A DNA stretch of 34,150 nucleotides, taken from assembly GCA_022763485.1 (NCBI GenBank), contig JALEGX010000158.1, positions 1-34,150 of the forward strand, written 5' to 3'. The DNA is from Paracoccaceae bacterium (GTDB taxonomy: Bacteria > Pseudomonadota > Alphaproteobacteria > Rhodobacterales > Rhodobacteraceae). A model generated the notes under the pieces. That model saw only the letters and a program-made list of their open reading frames with translations. It searched no databases and was not told the origin of the DNA. The position numbers were made by a program, and so were the translations under genes. Shown piece after piece: positions 8,018 to 16,183 of the stretch (within the stretch, counting starts at the first letter, position 1; the number at the start of each line of letters is the position of its first letter).

Positions 8018-8494
8018 ATGAAGAAACTGATGATTGCCACCCTGGTCGCCACCCTGCCCCTGGCCCTGCCTGCCTTTGCTGCCGATGAGGTCAACGTGTC
8101 CAACGGCATTTCCGCGGCGGGCGCACCGCTGGCGGTGCATGGCGTTGATGTCGTCGCGCTGCTGCAGGACGGAAACCCGGTGGAAGGGTTCGCCAATTTC
8201 TCGGCCACCTATGACAACGCGTCATACTACTTCACGTCGCAGGAAAACCTGGATGCGTTCCAGGCAAACCCCGTCGCCTATCTGCCCCAGCACGGCGGCT
8301 TCTGCTCGTTCGGGGTTTCGGTAGGCAAGAAGTTCGATGGCGACCCGGACCAGTATGTCGTTCACGACGGCAAGCTGTTCCTGTTCCTGAACGCGGCCAC
8401 CCGCGCGAACTTTCTGAAGGACGTCGCAGGCACCAAGCAGACCGCGGACACCCAGTGGTCCAAGATCAAGCACACCGCTGTGGGTGATCTCTGA
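8018..8494 (+). CDS. Exported YHS-domain protein
   Basis: A 158-residue protein with an N-terminal signal peptide (MKKLMIATLVATLPLALPAFA, cleavage after the second AFA alanine) and a YHS-type domain: LAVHGVDVVALLQDG, ATYDNASYYFTSQENLDAFQANP, YLPQHGGFCSFGVSVGKKFDGDP. YHS domains occur in metal-handling proteins; the single Cys in GGFCSFG is typical of this exported branch, which databases often label YHS domain-containing (seleno)protein. No UGA codon interrupts this frame. The start is the ATG at 8018, with GAGG seven bases upstream; two earlier in-frame ATGs (8006, 8012) overlap that site. It probably acts in the periplasm. It is convergent with cmk, sharing a hairpin in the gap. Function and metal are unknown. 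Confidence 0.85.
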   Translation: MKKLMIATLVATLPLALPAFAADEVNVSNGISAAGAPLAVHGVDVVALLQDGNPVEGFANFSATYDNASYYFTSQENLDAFQANPVAYLPQHGGFCSFGVSVGKKFDGDPDQYVVHDGKLFLFLNAATRANFLKDVAGTKQTADTQWSKIKHTAVGDL

Positions 8495-8508
8495 TCCAAG
8501 CCAAGCGC

Positions 8509-8530
8509 AGGACCGGCTTTGCCCGGTCCT
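8509..8530. terminator. Hairpin between convergent YHS and cmk genes
   Basis: AGGACCGG and CCGGTCCT form a perfect 8-bp stem with a 6-base loop in the gap between two convergent genes. There is no strong T tract on either side, so it may be a weak or factor-assisted bidirectional terminator. Confidence 0.55.
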
Positions 8531-8560
8531 GTTCCCCTTGCCCTGCTCGCGTGAACGGCG

Positions 8561-9175
8561 TCAGGCGTCGGGCAGTTTTTCCGCAATGGCACCCAACGCA
8601 GCCTGCAAGGCCTCGTCGATGGACAGGGTACTGGTGTCCAGCAGAACCGCATCATCGGCCGGTTTCAGCGGTGCCTCGGCCCGGTTCATGTCCCGGTCGT
8701 CGCGCGCCTTCACGTCCGCAAGCACTTCGGCCTGCGTGGTGTCGTGGCCCTTGCCGATCAGCTCCAGAAAGCGGCGCTTGGCGCGCACCTCGGCGCTGGC
8801 GGTGACAAAGAGCTTCACCTCGGCCTCGGGGCAGATCACCGTCCCGATGTCCCGCCCGTCCAGAACCGCCCCACCCAGACGCCGGGCGAAGGCGCGCTGG
8901 AAATCGACCAGCGCGGAGCGAACTTCGGGAATGACTGCAACCTTGCTGGCAGCCTGCGCCACATCCGGCGTGCGCAGGTTGTCTGTCTCCAGATCCGAGG
9001 CCTGAAGCGCGCGGGCCGCCGCGATCGCGGGCGTGCCCTGCAAGGTTTTGGCCCCGACCGCACGATACAGCAGCCCGGTATCCAGATGGGCAAAGCCGAA
9101 ATGCGCGGCAACCGCCTTGGAGATCGTCCCCTTGCCCGCTGCCGCAGGGCCGTCGATGGCGATGGTAAAGATCAT
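8561..9175 (-). CDS. cmk: Cytidylate kinase
   Basis: A 204-residue (d)CMP kinase that phosphorylates CMP and dCMP with ATP. The P-loop GPAAAGKGT is at residues 9-17, followed by the family motifs [11 protein letters not shown] and [23 protein letters not shown], and the lid region RAKRRFLEL. Length is normal for the short bacterial form. The start is fixed by the ATGA overlap with the end of aroA, so the two are translationally coupled; a longer frame would run into aroA. In many relatives rpsA comes next on the same strand, whereas here the following 8 kb carries unrelated genes. Confidence 0.96.
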   Translation of the reverse strand: MIFTIAIDGPAAAGKGTISKAVAAHFGFAHLDTGLLYRAVGAKTLQGTPAIAAARALQASDLETDNLRTPDVAQAASKVAVIPEVRSALVDFQRAFARRLGGAVLDGRDIGTVICPEAEVKLFVTASAEVRAKRRFLELIGKGHDTTQAEVLADVKARDDRDMNRAEAPLKPADDAVLLDTSTLSIDEALQAALGAIAEKLPDA

Positions 9176-10521
9176 GCCGCGCTTTCCAGCTTGGCCCCCA
9201 GCGCCGTCATCAGCGGCGTGAAGATCGGGAAAGAGGTCTGGATCGGCCCGCCATCGTCCACCGACACCGGATTTTGCGTGCCCATGCCCATCACCATGAA
9301 GGACATGGCGATCCGGTGGTCCAGATGGCTTTCGCAGGTTGCGCCGCCCGGCACCCCATCTGGGCCCAGACCGGTCACGGCCCACCAGTCTTCGCCCTCT
9401 TCCACGGTGACACCATTGGCCCGCAGGCCAACCGCCATCGCATCGATCCGGTCGGATTCCTTGACCCGCAGTTCCTTGACCCCGGCCATCATGGTCTTGC
9501 CTTCGGCAAAGGACGCCACCACCGACAGCACCGGGTATTCGTCAATCATCGAGGCCGCGCGCTCGGGCGGCACGGTGATGCCCTTCATGTTGGGCGAATA
9601 TTTGGCCCGCAGATCCGCGACCGGCTCGCCGCCCTCTTCGCGCTCATTCTCATAGGTCAGATCAGCGCCCATCTCGCGCAGCGTGGTGAACAGGCCCGCC
9701 CGCGTCGGGTTCAGGCCAATTCCGGGCACCAGAACATCGGACCCCGGCACGATCAGCGCCGCGCAGACCGGGAAGGCCGCGCTGGAGGGGTCGCGCGGCA
9801 CGGCGATCACCTGCGGTTTCAGCTCCGGCTGGCCGGTCAGGGTGATGACCCGGCCCTCTTCGGTGTCTTCAACGGTGATTTCCGCGCCAAAGCCCGCCAG
9901 CATCCGCTCGGTATGGTCGCGGGTGGCTTCCTGCTCGATCACAACCGTCTTGCCCGGCGCATTGAGACCTGCCAGCAGCACGGCGGATTTTACCTGCGCT
10001 GACGGCACCGGCACCGTGTAGCGGACCGGAACCGGCTCTTGCGCACCAACGATGGTCATCGGCAGACGCCCCCCCGACCGGCCCACGGCCTGGGTGCCAA
10101 ACAGCTCCAGCGGATCGGTCACGCGCGCCATCGGACGTTTGTTCAGGCTGGCATCCCCGGTGAAGGTGGCGCTGATCGGACAGGTGGCCATCGCGCCCAT
10201 GATCAGACGCACGCCGGTTCCCGAGTTGCCACAATCGATCACCTGGTCGGGCTCGGCATATCCGCCAACGCCAACCCCGTGAACCGACCAGTTGCCGCCG
10301 CCGTGGTTGGTGACCTCGGCCCCGAAGGCCTGCATGGCCTTGGCGGTGTCCAGCACGTCCTCACCTTCCAGCAGGCCGGAGATGCGCGTTTCGCCCACAG
10401 CCATGGCGCCCAGGATCAACGAGCGGTGCGAAATCGACTTGTCGCCGGGCACCTGCGCCTCGCCGGTCAGCGGCCCGCAACGGTGGGAGGTCATCGGGAC
10501 GGGGGTGCCATGTCCGGACAT
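9172..10521 (-). CDS. aroA: 3-phosphoshikimate 1-carboxyvinyltransferase (EPSP synthase, class II)
   Basis: A 449-residue EPSP synthase joining shikimate 3-phosphate and phosphoenolpyruvate, the sixth shikimate-pathway step. Core motifs are [78 protein letters not shown] and [10 protein letters not shown]. The overall pattern matches class II enzymes such as Agrobacterium CP4, yet the PEP-site residue that is Ala100 in CP4 is Gly here (GNSGT). The start is the ATG at 10519-10521 preceded by AGAAGGAAG; the frame extends 14 residues further without a site. The gene overlaps cmk by 4 bases and follows an amidohydrolase gene by 42 bases. Confidence 0.96.
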   Translation of the reverse strand: MSGHGTPVPMTSHRCGPLTGEAQVPGDKSISHRSLILGAMAVGETRISGLLEGEDVLDTAKAMQAFGAEVTNHGGGNWSVHGVGVGGYAEPDQVIDCGNSGTGVRLIMGAMATCPISATFTGDASLNKRPMARVTDPLELFGTQAVGRSGGRLPMTIVGAQEPVPVRYTVPVPSAQVKSAVLLAGLNAPGKTVVIEQEATRDHTERMLAGFGAEITVEDTEEGRVITLTGQPELKPQVIAVPRDPSSAAFPVCAALIVPGSDVLVPGIGLNPTRAGLFTTLREMGADLTYENEREEGGEPVADLRAKYSPNMKGITVPPERAASMIDEYPVLSVVASFAEGKTMMAGVKELRVKESDRIDAMAVGLRANGVTVEEGEDWWAVTGLGPDGVPGGATCESHLDHRIAMSFMVMGMGTQNPVSVDDGGPIQTSFPIFTPLMTALGAKLESAA

Positions 10522-10535
10522 GCGCAATCTTCCTT

Positions 10536-10551
10536 CTGCTAGCGTTAGCAG
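10536..10551 (-). promoter_or_regulatory. Small stem-loop next to the aroA ribosome binding site
   Basis: CTGCTA and TAGCAG form a 6-bp stem with a 4-base loop immediately upstream of the aroA Shine-Dalgarno sequence. It could affect aroA initiation or be a remnant of processing; support is structural only. Confidence 0.3.
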
Positions 10552-10563
10552 ATCGATACCCAA

Positions 10564-11658
10564 TCACCCCGAGAGGGTCCAGAGCGTTTTGTCGCTCTCC
10601 TCTGCCTCCCCCAGCCAGACCTCGGGATTGGTCTCGGCAATTTGCCAGAACAGCGCTTCGCCCAACGTATCCCGCAGCCGGATACAGATTGCCCGTTCGC
10701 TCAGTTCCTCCTGACGGGTCATGTAGAAATCGGACCCGAACAGGATACGCCGACGCAAGCGTCTGCTTTCCAGGTCATTGCCCTTGAGCAACAGCCGCAA
10801 GATCGGTGCGTAATCTTCGAAGTGAAACAGCGTGTAGGAGATATCGGTCCAGAGGTTGGGAAACTCCCCCGAACCGATCATCTGGCGGATCTGCTGCATC
10901 CAATTTTCGTGCCCCTGGGTTTCGGTCGCATTCACGTAAGCCGCCCAATCCCGCTGTCCGCCGAAATGTGCCAAACAGATCCGCAGTTCAGGGAAGGCGC
11001 GCAGGACCGGCAGATACGCATAGGGGCGGGTGTAGCCATCGGCGGTATAATCATCGACAGACCGCCCCTGCACGCCCCCTCTGGAACAATGGGTCATCAC
11101 CGGCAGGTTGCGTTCGGCGACAACCGGATAGACCTCATTCATCAGGCGGGGGTGATCGGGCGGAAAGCCGATGCGCGGATAGATCTTGAGCCCGGCAAAC
11201 CCTAGCTCTGTTATTGCGCGCAGACATTCTTCGACGCTGCCCGGCACTTCCGGATCCAGCGTGGCAAAGGGCAGAACCTGGCCAAGGTGATCATCGGCCA
11301 TCCGAAGGGCAGCCAATTCATCATGCTGCGCCCTGAGGCCCACCGGAACCACCCCGTAGCCCGCGCCGCGCATGTCCATCGGCAGGATCACGAAGCGGGT
11401 GTTGCCAGGATAGTGCTTCTTGACCTCGCGAAAGATCAGATCCTGGGTGGGTTGCGCGCCGGTCTGCTGGAACTGGTACAGGCGGTCCACCTGATCGGCC
11501 AGGTTCTGCTGCCCCAGCAGGCGCAGCACGCCCGCGATGAACAGGATCAACCCGGGCGAGTTGCGCAGGACGCGAGCCGCCGGGAAAGGGAAGCCAACCG
11601 GCGCGTGCTGCGCCGTGTTGGTGTGAATATGGCAATTGGTGATGCGAAAATCGGGCAT
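10564..11658 (-). CDS. Amidohydrolase-family (COG2159) metal-dependent hydrolase or decarboxylase
   Basis: A 364-residue TIM-barrel protein of the amidohydrolase 2 family (ACMSD-like). It begins with the metal-binding CHIHTN segment; later barrel motifs are GFAGLKIYPRIGFPP, MTHCSRGG, LRICLAHFGG and the final Asp in ILFGSDFYM. Members hydrolyse or decarboxylate a range of acids, amides and lactones; the substrate cannot be read here. The start at 11656-11658 has AGAAGGA upstream, and that sequence pairs with a nearby repeat in a small hairpin. It lies 42 bases before aroA on the same strand and may be co-transcribed, although no shikimate role is known for this family. Confidence 0.82.
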   Translation of the reverse strand: MPDFRITNCHIHTNTAQHAPVGFPFPAARVLRNSPGLILFIAGVLRLLGQQNLADQVDRLYQFQQTGAQPTQDLIFREVKKHYPGNTRFVILPMDMRGAGYGVVPVGLRAQHDELAALRMADDHLGQVLPFATLDPEVPGSVEECLRAITELGFAGLKIYPRIGFPPDHPRLMNEVYPVVAERNLPVMTHCSRGGVQGRSVDDYTADGYTRPYAYLPVLRAFPELRICLAHFGGQRDWAAYVNATETQGHENWMQQIRQMIGSGEFPNLWTDISYTLFHFEDYAPILRLLLKGNDLESRRLRRRILFGSDFYMTRQEELSERAICIRLRDTLGEALFWQIAETNPEVWLGEAEESDKTLWTLSG

Positions 11659-11662
11659 GATC

Positions 11663-11683
11663 TATCCTTCTCAAATAAGGATA
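11663..11683 (-). promoter_or_regulatory. Hairpin overlapping the amidohydrolase ribosome binding site
   Basis: TATCCTT and AAGGATA form a perfect 7-bp inverted repeat with a 7-base loop. On the mRNA the AAGGA of the 3' arm is the ribosome binding site of the amidohydrolase, so folding would hide it. It could equally be a DNA operator. Confidence 0.45.
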
Positions 11684-11707
11684 TCATGTCTCACTTCCGC
11701 ATCGGTT

Positions 11708-12415
11708 TCAAAGTTTGCGGAAGGTTAGGTAGTGCGGCGTCCGGCCTTCGCGCAGCGCCTTTTGCTCGTAACGTGTGGAAATCCAGTCGTCCCAGCTCTC
11801 ACGCCAGTCCGCGGGGCGTTCGGCCAGCCATTCGAACCCGGCTTTCGGCACTTCCTCAAGCGTCTGGCGCACGTAGTCGGGAATGTCGGTCGCCACGCGG
11901 AAAATCGATCCCGGCTTCAGACAGCGCGCCAGCGGCTCCAGGTGTTCCTGGGTCACGAAGCGCCGACGATGATGCCGTGTCTTGGGCCAGGGATCCGGAT
12001 AGAGCAGGAACGCCCGCGAGATGGAGTTCTCGGGCAGCACATCCATCAGATCCCGCGCATCGCCCGGATGGATGGCGATATTGTCCGCATTGGCCTGCCG
12101 GATCTTGCCCAGCAGCATCGCGACGCCGTTGATGTAAGGTTCGGCCCCGATGATGCCCACATCCGGGTTGCGCTCGGCCTGATGCACCAGATGCTCCCCC
12201 CCGCCAAAGCCGACCTCCAGCCAGACCGGCCTGCCGCCAAACAGCCCGTCCAGATCCAGGTCCTTGCGCTCGGGGTTTTCGTCCCAGCCGACAGCGCCCG
12301 GCGCCAGGGCAGCCAGGTCTTCGTCCAGATAGGTCTTTTGGCTTTGCTTCAGGGTCTTGCCCTTGAAGCGTCCATAGAAGTTCCGGCGGGGGCGATTGGG
12401 ATGATCCGTGCTCAT
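11708..12415 (-). CDS. trmB: tRNA (guanine-N7)-methyltransferase
   Basis: A 235-residue SAM-dependent methyltransferase forming m7G at tRNA position 46. The N-terminal RRNFYGRFKGK segment is typical of alphaproteobacterial TrmB. The SAM site is EVGFGGGEHL, followed by GAEPYINGVA, and the catalytic motif is LLYPDPWPKTRHHRRRF. The C-terminal part has SIFRVATDIPDY and the closing TRYEQKALREGR. Start is the ATG at 12413-12415 (MSTDHP); an in-frame ATG four codons earlier is possible, and GGGGC lies close by. The longer upstream frame runs through the neighbouring kinase gene and is not used. metK and trmB are neighbours in many relatives; here a small kinase gene and a hairpin element separate them. 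Confidence 0.95.
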   Translation of the reverse strand: MSTDHPNRPRRNFYGRFKGKTLKQSQKTYLDEDLAALAPGAVGWDENPERKDLDLDGLFGGRPVWLEVGFGGGEHLVHQAERNPDVGIIGAEPYINGVAMLLGKIRQANADNIAIHPGDARDLMDVLPENSISRAFLLYPDPWPKTRHHRRRFVTQEHLEPLARCLKPGSIFRVATDIPDYVRQTLEEVPKAGFEWLAERPADWRESWDDWISTRYEQKALREGRTPHYLTFRKL

Positions 12416-12465
12416 GCCCCGGCCCATACTGGCTTGGAGGCTGCGTTGCAAGCGGCGGCGTGGGA

Positions 12466-12978
12466 TCAGGTCGCCGGAAGGGTGCGCAGAAAGGCCGCGA
12501 CCTCTGATCGGCTGCGCAGAACCTGTGTGGCGCGCCGGCCGGACCAGCGCTCGACAAAGCGCAGGGCGCGCAGGCGGCCATCCCTGTCGTAGCTCCAACA
12601 GAACTTCAGAAAGGCCCAATCGAAGCGCTCCGGGCAATTGGGGCCCATGTCGGGCCGGGTGCGCCCGTAGTAGCGCGCGGACCGCCACAGCACCCGCCTG
12701 ATCCTGAGGGTACGGGGCATGTCCAGCAGGAGGATCAGATCGGCCCGTTCCGCACGATAGTCCATGCTGCGCGAGTGATTGCCGTCAAAAACCCAGGCCG
12801 GTGCATCGGCAGCCGCCTGTGCCATCTCCAGCACCTGTGGTTTTGCGCGTTCGACCCAGTCACCCTGCCAATAGATCGGATCCATATGCACCACCGGCAG
12901 GTCCAACTGCGCTCCCAGCGCACGCGCCAGCGTAGATTTGCCCGACCCCGGTCCGCCTATGATCATGATCCGCTGCAT
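12466..12978 (-). CDS. Small P-loop kinase (FlaR/adenylate-kinase-like)
   Basis: A 170-residue nucleotide-binding protein with Walker A GGPGSGKST at residues 8-16, then the pattern LPVVHMDPIYWQGDWVE, the segment WVFDGNHSRSMDYR and LILLLDMPRTLRIRRVLWR. This is the family often named DNA topology modulation protein FlaR or adenylate kinase-like; the true substrate is not known. It starts at the ATG at 12976-12978 and ends 51 bases before trmB on the same strand, so the two may share a transcript. The space upstream holds the four-hairpin element and the metK terminator. Confidence 0.82.
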   Translation of the reverse strand: MQRIMIIGGPGSGKSTLARALGAQLDLPVVHMDPIYWQGDWVERAKPQVLEMAQAAADAPAWVFDGNHSRSMDYRAERADLILLLDMPRTLRIRRVLWRSARYYGRTRPDMGPNCPERFDWAFLKFCWSYDRDGRLRALRFVERWSGRRATQVLRSRSEVAAFLRTLPAT

Positions 12979-13082
12979 TACACGCCCTCATCTGCCCGAA
13001 AACGGAACCGCCGACCCTAGCCCACCGCGCAGACAGGTGGAAGCCCTGGGTTCCACACCGGCGGGGCTCCCGCGCCCGCGCA

Positions 13083-13251
13083 AAGCTGACGCTGTCAGCT
13101 TCACGAACGGCCTTGGGCCGGGCGCCGGGCGCTGCCCGGCGCGGTCACGCTTGGACACAGGATGCGCTTTGTTCGTCACCCGGGTAGACCCGCCGCCGCG
13201 CGCCGCGCGGCGGCCCGGCCCAACGGGAGGAGATTTTTCATTGGAAAAATC
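13083..13251. repeat. Non-coding element of four perfect hairpins
   Basis: The 376-base gap 12979-13354 has no convincing gene. It holds four perfect inverted repeats in a row: AAGCTGAC/GTCAGCTT with a 3-base loop (13083-13101); GCGCCGGGC/GCCCGGCGC with a 3-base loop (13122-13142); GCCGCCGCG/CGCGGCGGC with a 5-base loop (13192-13214); GATTTTTC/GAAAAATC with a 4-base loop (13232-13251). The first two share a GCT loop. Frames through it give arginine- and proline-rich translations without recognisable features. It resembles intergenic repeat sequences I recall from roseobacter genomes, but copy number cannot be judged from one copy. Confidence 0.65.
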
Positions 13252-13295
13252 GACGACGGGCGGGAGCGCCCCGCACGCGGGCTTTTCCCTGCGCC

Positions 13296-13330
13296 ACAAA
13301 AGAAAAGGGCGGCCCGCAATGGACCGCCCT
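13296..13330 (-). terminator. Rho-independent terminator of metK
   Basis: On the minus strand AGGGCGGTCC and GGGCCGCCCT pair over 10 bp (one G-U) with a 5-base loop, followed by TTTCTTTTGTGG. It lies 25 bases past the metK stop. Confidence 0.9.
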
Positions 13331-13354
13331 CCAAAATTCAGTGCTGCCTGCGGA

Positions 13355-14536
13355 TTACACGGCGGCCTTGAGCGCCTCGACCAGATCGGTGCGCTCCCAG
13401 CTGAAGCCGCCATCGGCTTCGGGATCACGACCGAAGTGGCCATAGGCCGCGGTGCGCTGGTAGATCGGCTTGTTCAGGCCCAGGTGCGAGCGGATGCCGC
13501 GCGGGGTCAGGTCCATGACCTGATCAATCGCCTTTTCGATCGCCGCCGGAGCCACTTCGCCGGTGCCATGGGTGTCGGCATAGATCGACAGCGGCTTGGA
13601 CACGCCAATCGCATAAGACAGCTGGATGGTACATTTTTCAGCCATACCAGCAGCCACAACGTTCTTCGCCAGATAGCGCGCCACATAGGCCGCCGAGCGG
13701 TCCACTTTGGTCGGGTCTTTCCCCGAGAACGCGCCGCCACCGTGCGGAGCTGCGCCGCCGTAGGTGTCCACGATGATCTTGCGGCCGGTCAGACCTGCGT
13801 CCCCGTCGGGGCCGCCGATCACGAATTTGCCGGTCGGGTTCACGTGCCATTCGGTCGCTGCCGACAGCCAGCCTTCGGGCAGAACTTCGGTGATATAGGG
13901 TTCGACGATGGCGCGGATGTCTGCGCTGGTCAGCGCCTCATCCAGGTGCTGGGTCGACAGAACGACAGAGGACACGCCAACCGGCTTGCCGTCTTCGTAG
14001 ACAACCGACAGCTGCGACTTGGCGTCCGGGCCCAGCGCCGGCTCGGCACCGGATTTGCGGACCTCGGCCAGGCGGCGAAGGATGGCGTGACTATACTGGA
14101 TCGGAGCCGGCATCAGCGCAGGGGTTTCGGTGGTTGCGTAGCCGAACATGATGCCCTGGTCACCGGCACCTTCGTCCTTGTCGTCGCTGGCATCGACGCC
14201 CTGGGCGATATGCGCGGATTGTTCGTGCAGCAGGTTGGTCACTTCCACGGTTTCGTGGTGGAACTTGTCCTGCTCATAGCCGATGTCCTTGATGCAGGCA
14301 CGGGCGATGTCTTCGATCTTGCCCATGTATTCGGCCAGCTTGGCCTGATCGGACAGGCCGACCTCACCACCGATGACAACGCGGTTGGTGGTTGCAAAGG
14401 TTTCTGCGGCAACGCGGGCCTCCGGCTCTTCTGCCAGAAACGCGTCAAGCACGGCGTCCGAAATGCGGTCGCAGACCTTGTCGGGATGGCCCTCGGAAAC
14501 GGATTCCGAAGTGAAAGTATAGTTTTTGCGGGACAT
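13355..14536 (-). CDS. metK: S-adenosylmethionine synthetase
   Basis: A 393-residue enzyme making SAM from methionine and ATP. Diagnostic motifs are [20 protein letters not shown] at the N terminus (ATP and metal contacts), [12 protein letters not shown], the flexible-loop region around [15 protein letters not shown], and the glycine-rich [15 protein letters not shown] signature. The start is the ATG at 14534-14536 (MSRKNY) with GGAGC upstream; a longer frame passes through the riboswitch and is rejected. The leader holds a SAM/SAH riboswitch that overlaps this ribosome binding site, so translation is probably shut off when SAM is plentiful. A separate promoter overlaps the end of lnt. A strong terminator follows, so metK is probably a single-gene unit. 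Confidence 0.97.
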   Translation of the reverse strand: MSRKNYTFTSESVSEGHPDKVCDRISDAVLDAFLAEEPEARVAAETFATTNRVVIGGEVGLSDQAKLAEYMGKIEDIARACIKDIGYEQDKFHHETVEVTNLLHEQSAHIAQGVDASDDKDEGAGDQGIMFGYATTETPALMPAPIQYSHAILRRLAEVRKSGAEPALGPDAKSQLSVVYEDGKPVGVSSVVLSTQHLDEALTSADIRAIVEPYITEVLPEGWLSAATEWHVNPTGKFVIGGPDGDAGLTGRKIIVDTYGGAAPHGGGAFSGKDPTKVDRSAAYVARYLAKNVVAAGMAEKCTIQLSYAIGVSKPLSIYADTHGTGEVAPAAIEKAIDQVMDLTPRGIRSHLGLNKPIYQRTAAYGHFGRDPEADGGFSWERTDLVEALKAAV

Positions 14537-14541
14537 GAAGG

Positions 14542-14588
14542 CGCTCCATTGAAAGTAAAGCCAGTCACGCCAGGAAGCCGTTGTGACG
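14542..14588 (-). ncRNA. SAM/SAH riboswitch in the metK leader
   Basis: The minus strand reads GTCAC-AACGGCTTCCTGGC-GTGAC, then a linker, then AATGGAGC. This matches the Rhodobacterales SAM/SAH riboswitch: a short stem (GUCAC/GUGAC), the conserved loop AACGGCUUCCUGGC, and a 3' GGAGC that forms the pseudoknot and is also the ribosome binding site of metK. Ligand binding would hide that site. The linker of about 14 bases before AATGGAGC is longer than in the compact structural examples I recall. Confidence 0.9.
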
Positions 14589-14601
14589 GGCATTTCAGCG
14601 T

Positions 14602-14630
14602 GCATTAGGGTGCACGGCTGCATTGGTCAA
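14602..14630 (-). promoter_or_regulatory. Candidate sigma-70 promoter of metK
   Basis: On the minus strand a -35 element TTGACC (complement of 14625-14630) and a weaker -10 element TAATGC (complement of 14602-14607) are 17 bases apart. The -35 box contains the TGA stop of lnt. Transcription would begin near 14595, just before the riboswitch. Confidence 0.55.
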
Positions 14631-16183
14631 TGTTTATTTACGACGCAGGACAAAGATGCAAAGCGGCGTTGCGCCCAAAGCAATCCGCCCATGCTGGCCA
14701 GAAGAAACAACAGGACCGGCCAGTCGCCCGTGCGGCTGTAAATCGTCGGCGGCCCAGCTTGCGGCAGCGGGGCGTCCAGATACCCCGCCTGGCCAAGCGG
14801 CAGCATATGGGTGACACGGCCATCCGGCGCGATCATCGCAGACACACCCGTATTGGCGGCGCGGACCATCGGCACCCCCTGTTCGATCGCCCGCATCCGC
14901 GCCTGCACAAGGTGCTGATAAGGTCCTGACCGGGTCCCGAACCAGGCGTCATTGGTGATCTGGATCAGCAGATCAGGACGCGAAGGCGCGCCGTTGACGT
15001 CCTGCGGAAAAACCGCCTCATAGCAGATCAGAGGCAACACCTGCCCGATGCCGGGCACATCCAGCACCGCCGGACCCGGACCGGCTGAGAACCCTGCGCC
15101 CGACGTGGCCGCAAACCCGTGGATACCAAATCGCGCCATGACATCGCCAAAGGGGACATATTCACCGAAAGGCACCAGATGCTGCTTGTCATAGAGGCCG
15201 GCGACCTGCCCGTCCGACCCCAGCACCACGAATGAGTTGTAATAGCGCAGCTCTTCGCTGCGCTGCATCCCCAGGACAACGGGCGTGCCCCCTGCCGCCT
15301 CGGTCACCTTGCCCAGGACGAATTCCGCATGTTCCAGCAAACTAGGTACGGCAGTTTCGGGCCACACGATCAGGCTGGGCTGCGGGCCGGCGGCAGGGCT
15401 GGCAGTATAGTCCAGCTGCCGCTGAAAGAAGCGATGCATATGGTCCGGATGCCATTTCTGATCCTGCGGCGCGTTGGGCTGGATCAGCCGGACGGTCACG
15501 GTGCTGTTGCCCCCGTCCTGTCCAACCGGCGCTTGCCCTGCTGAGAGCGCCACCCAGAGCGCACCCAGAGCCAGAGGTGCCACCGCGCCGATCCCGCGGA
15601 TCCGCCGTGGGGCCTGTCGCAGTAGCAGCAGTGGCACCGGCAGAATGCCCGCCAGTGTCACCAGCGCCAGACCATGCGGGCCAAACCCGCGCAAACCACC
15701 TGACAGCGATGTGTCGATCCAGAACTGACCAAAGGCCGCCCAGGGAAAGCCGGTCAGCACATAAGCGCGGGCAAATTCGGCCAGCGACCAGAGCACGATC
15801 AGCGCCGCGATCCGCCGGGCGCTGCTTCGGGGGCTGATGCGGATTGTCAGCCCAAAGGCCGCCCCCCAGAACAGCGCCAGCCCTCCTGCAAGGAACAGGA
15901 TGCCAAACGGGGCCATCCAGGCGTGTCGTTCGGGGTCAACCAGAAACGGCTCGACGATCCAGGACATGCCCAGCCCGAAATAGCCAAGGCCAAACCACCA
16001 GCCCAGCGCAGCCCCCTTGCGCCAGGTCTCTGCCCGCAGCGCCAGCCAGGACAGAACCCCAAGCGCAACGGGGATCACCCAGAGATCATGATGCGGGGCC
16101 AGCGCGCGCGACAATAGTGCCCCGGCCAGAGCAACTGGCAGCGCAGACCGCAGAAAAGAACGGAGCCAGCCCGGAAGGGTCAT
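14627..16183 (-). CDS. lnt: Apolipoprotein N-acyltransferase
   Basis: A 518-residue inner-membrane enzyme that adds the third acyl chain to the N-terminal cysteine of lipoproteins. The first 210 residues hold several hydrophobic segments; the C-terminal nitrilase-like domain has the catalytic triad E276 (WPETAVPS), K333 (YDKQHLVPFGE) and C387 (PLICYEAVFP), plus QITNDAWFG. A final hydrophobic helix (LLFLLASMGGLLWA) closes the protein. The ATG overlaps the corC stop by 4 bases (ATGA), coupling the two. Order corC then lnt then metK is typical of alphaproteobacteria. Confidence 0.96.
   Translation of the reverse strand: MTLPGWLRSFLRSALPVALAGALLSRALAPHHDLWVIPVALGVLSWLALRAETWRKGAALGWWFGLGYFGLGMSWIVEPFLVDPERHAWMAPFGILFLAGGLALFWGAAFGLTIRISPRSSARRIAALIVLWSLAEFARAYVLTGFPWAAFGQFWIDTSLSGGLRGFGPHGLALVTLAGILPVPLLLLRQAPRRIRGIGAVAPLALGALWVALSAGQAPVGQDGGNSTVTVRLIQPNAPQDQKWHPDHMHRFFQRQLDYTASPAAGPQPSLIVWPETAVPSLLEHAEFVLGKVTEAAGGTPVVLGMQRSEELRYYNSFVVLGSDGQVAGLYDKQHLVPFGEYVPFGDVMARFGIHGFAATSGAGFSAGPGPAVLDVPGIGQVLPLICYEAVFPQDVNGAPSRPDLLIQITNDAWFGTRSGPYQHLVQARMRAIEQGVPMVRAANTGVSAMIAPDGRVTHMLPLGQAGYLDAPLPQAGPPTIYSRTGDWPVLLFLLASMGGLLWAQRRFASLSCVVNKH

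Noticed and set aside
8018-8494. Selenoprotein status of the YHS protein
   Set aside because: Family annotation mentions it, but no in-frame TGA interrupts this gene and Cys stands in GGFC.
12988-13443. A 151-codon minus-strand frame over the four-hairpin element
   Set aside because: It overlaps the metK 3' end and terminator, is rich in Arg, Pro and Gly, and its course follows the inverted repeats; likely spurious.
12938-14608. A 556-codon open frame on the plus strand
   Set aside because: It runs antisense to metK and through the riboswitch and the four-hairpin element; its translation shows no family motif and high G+C explains the missing stops.
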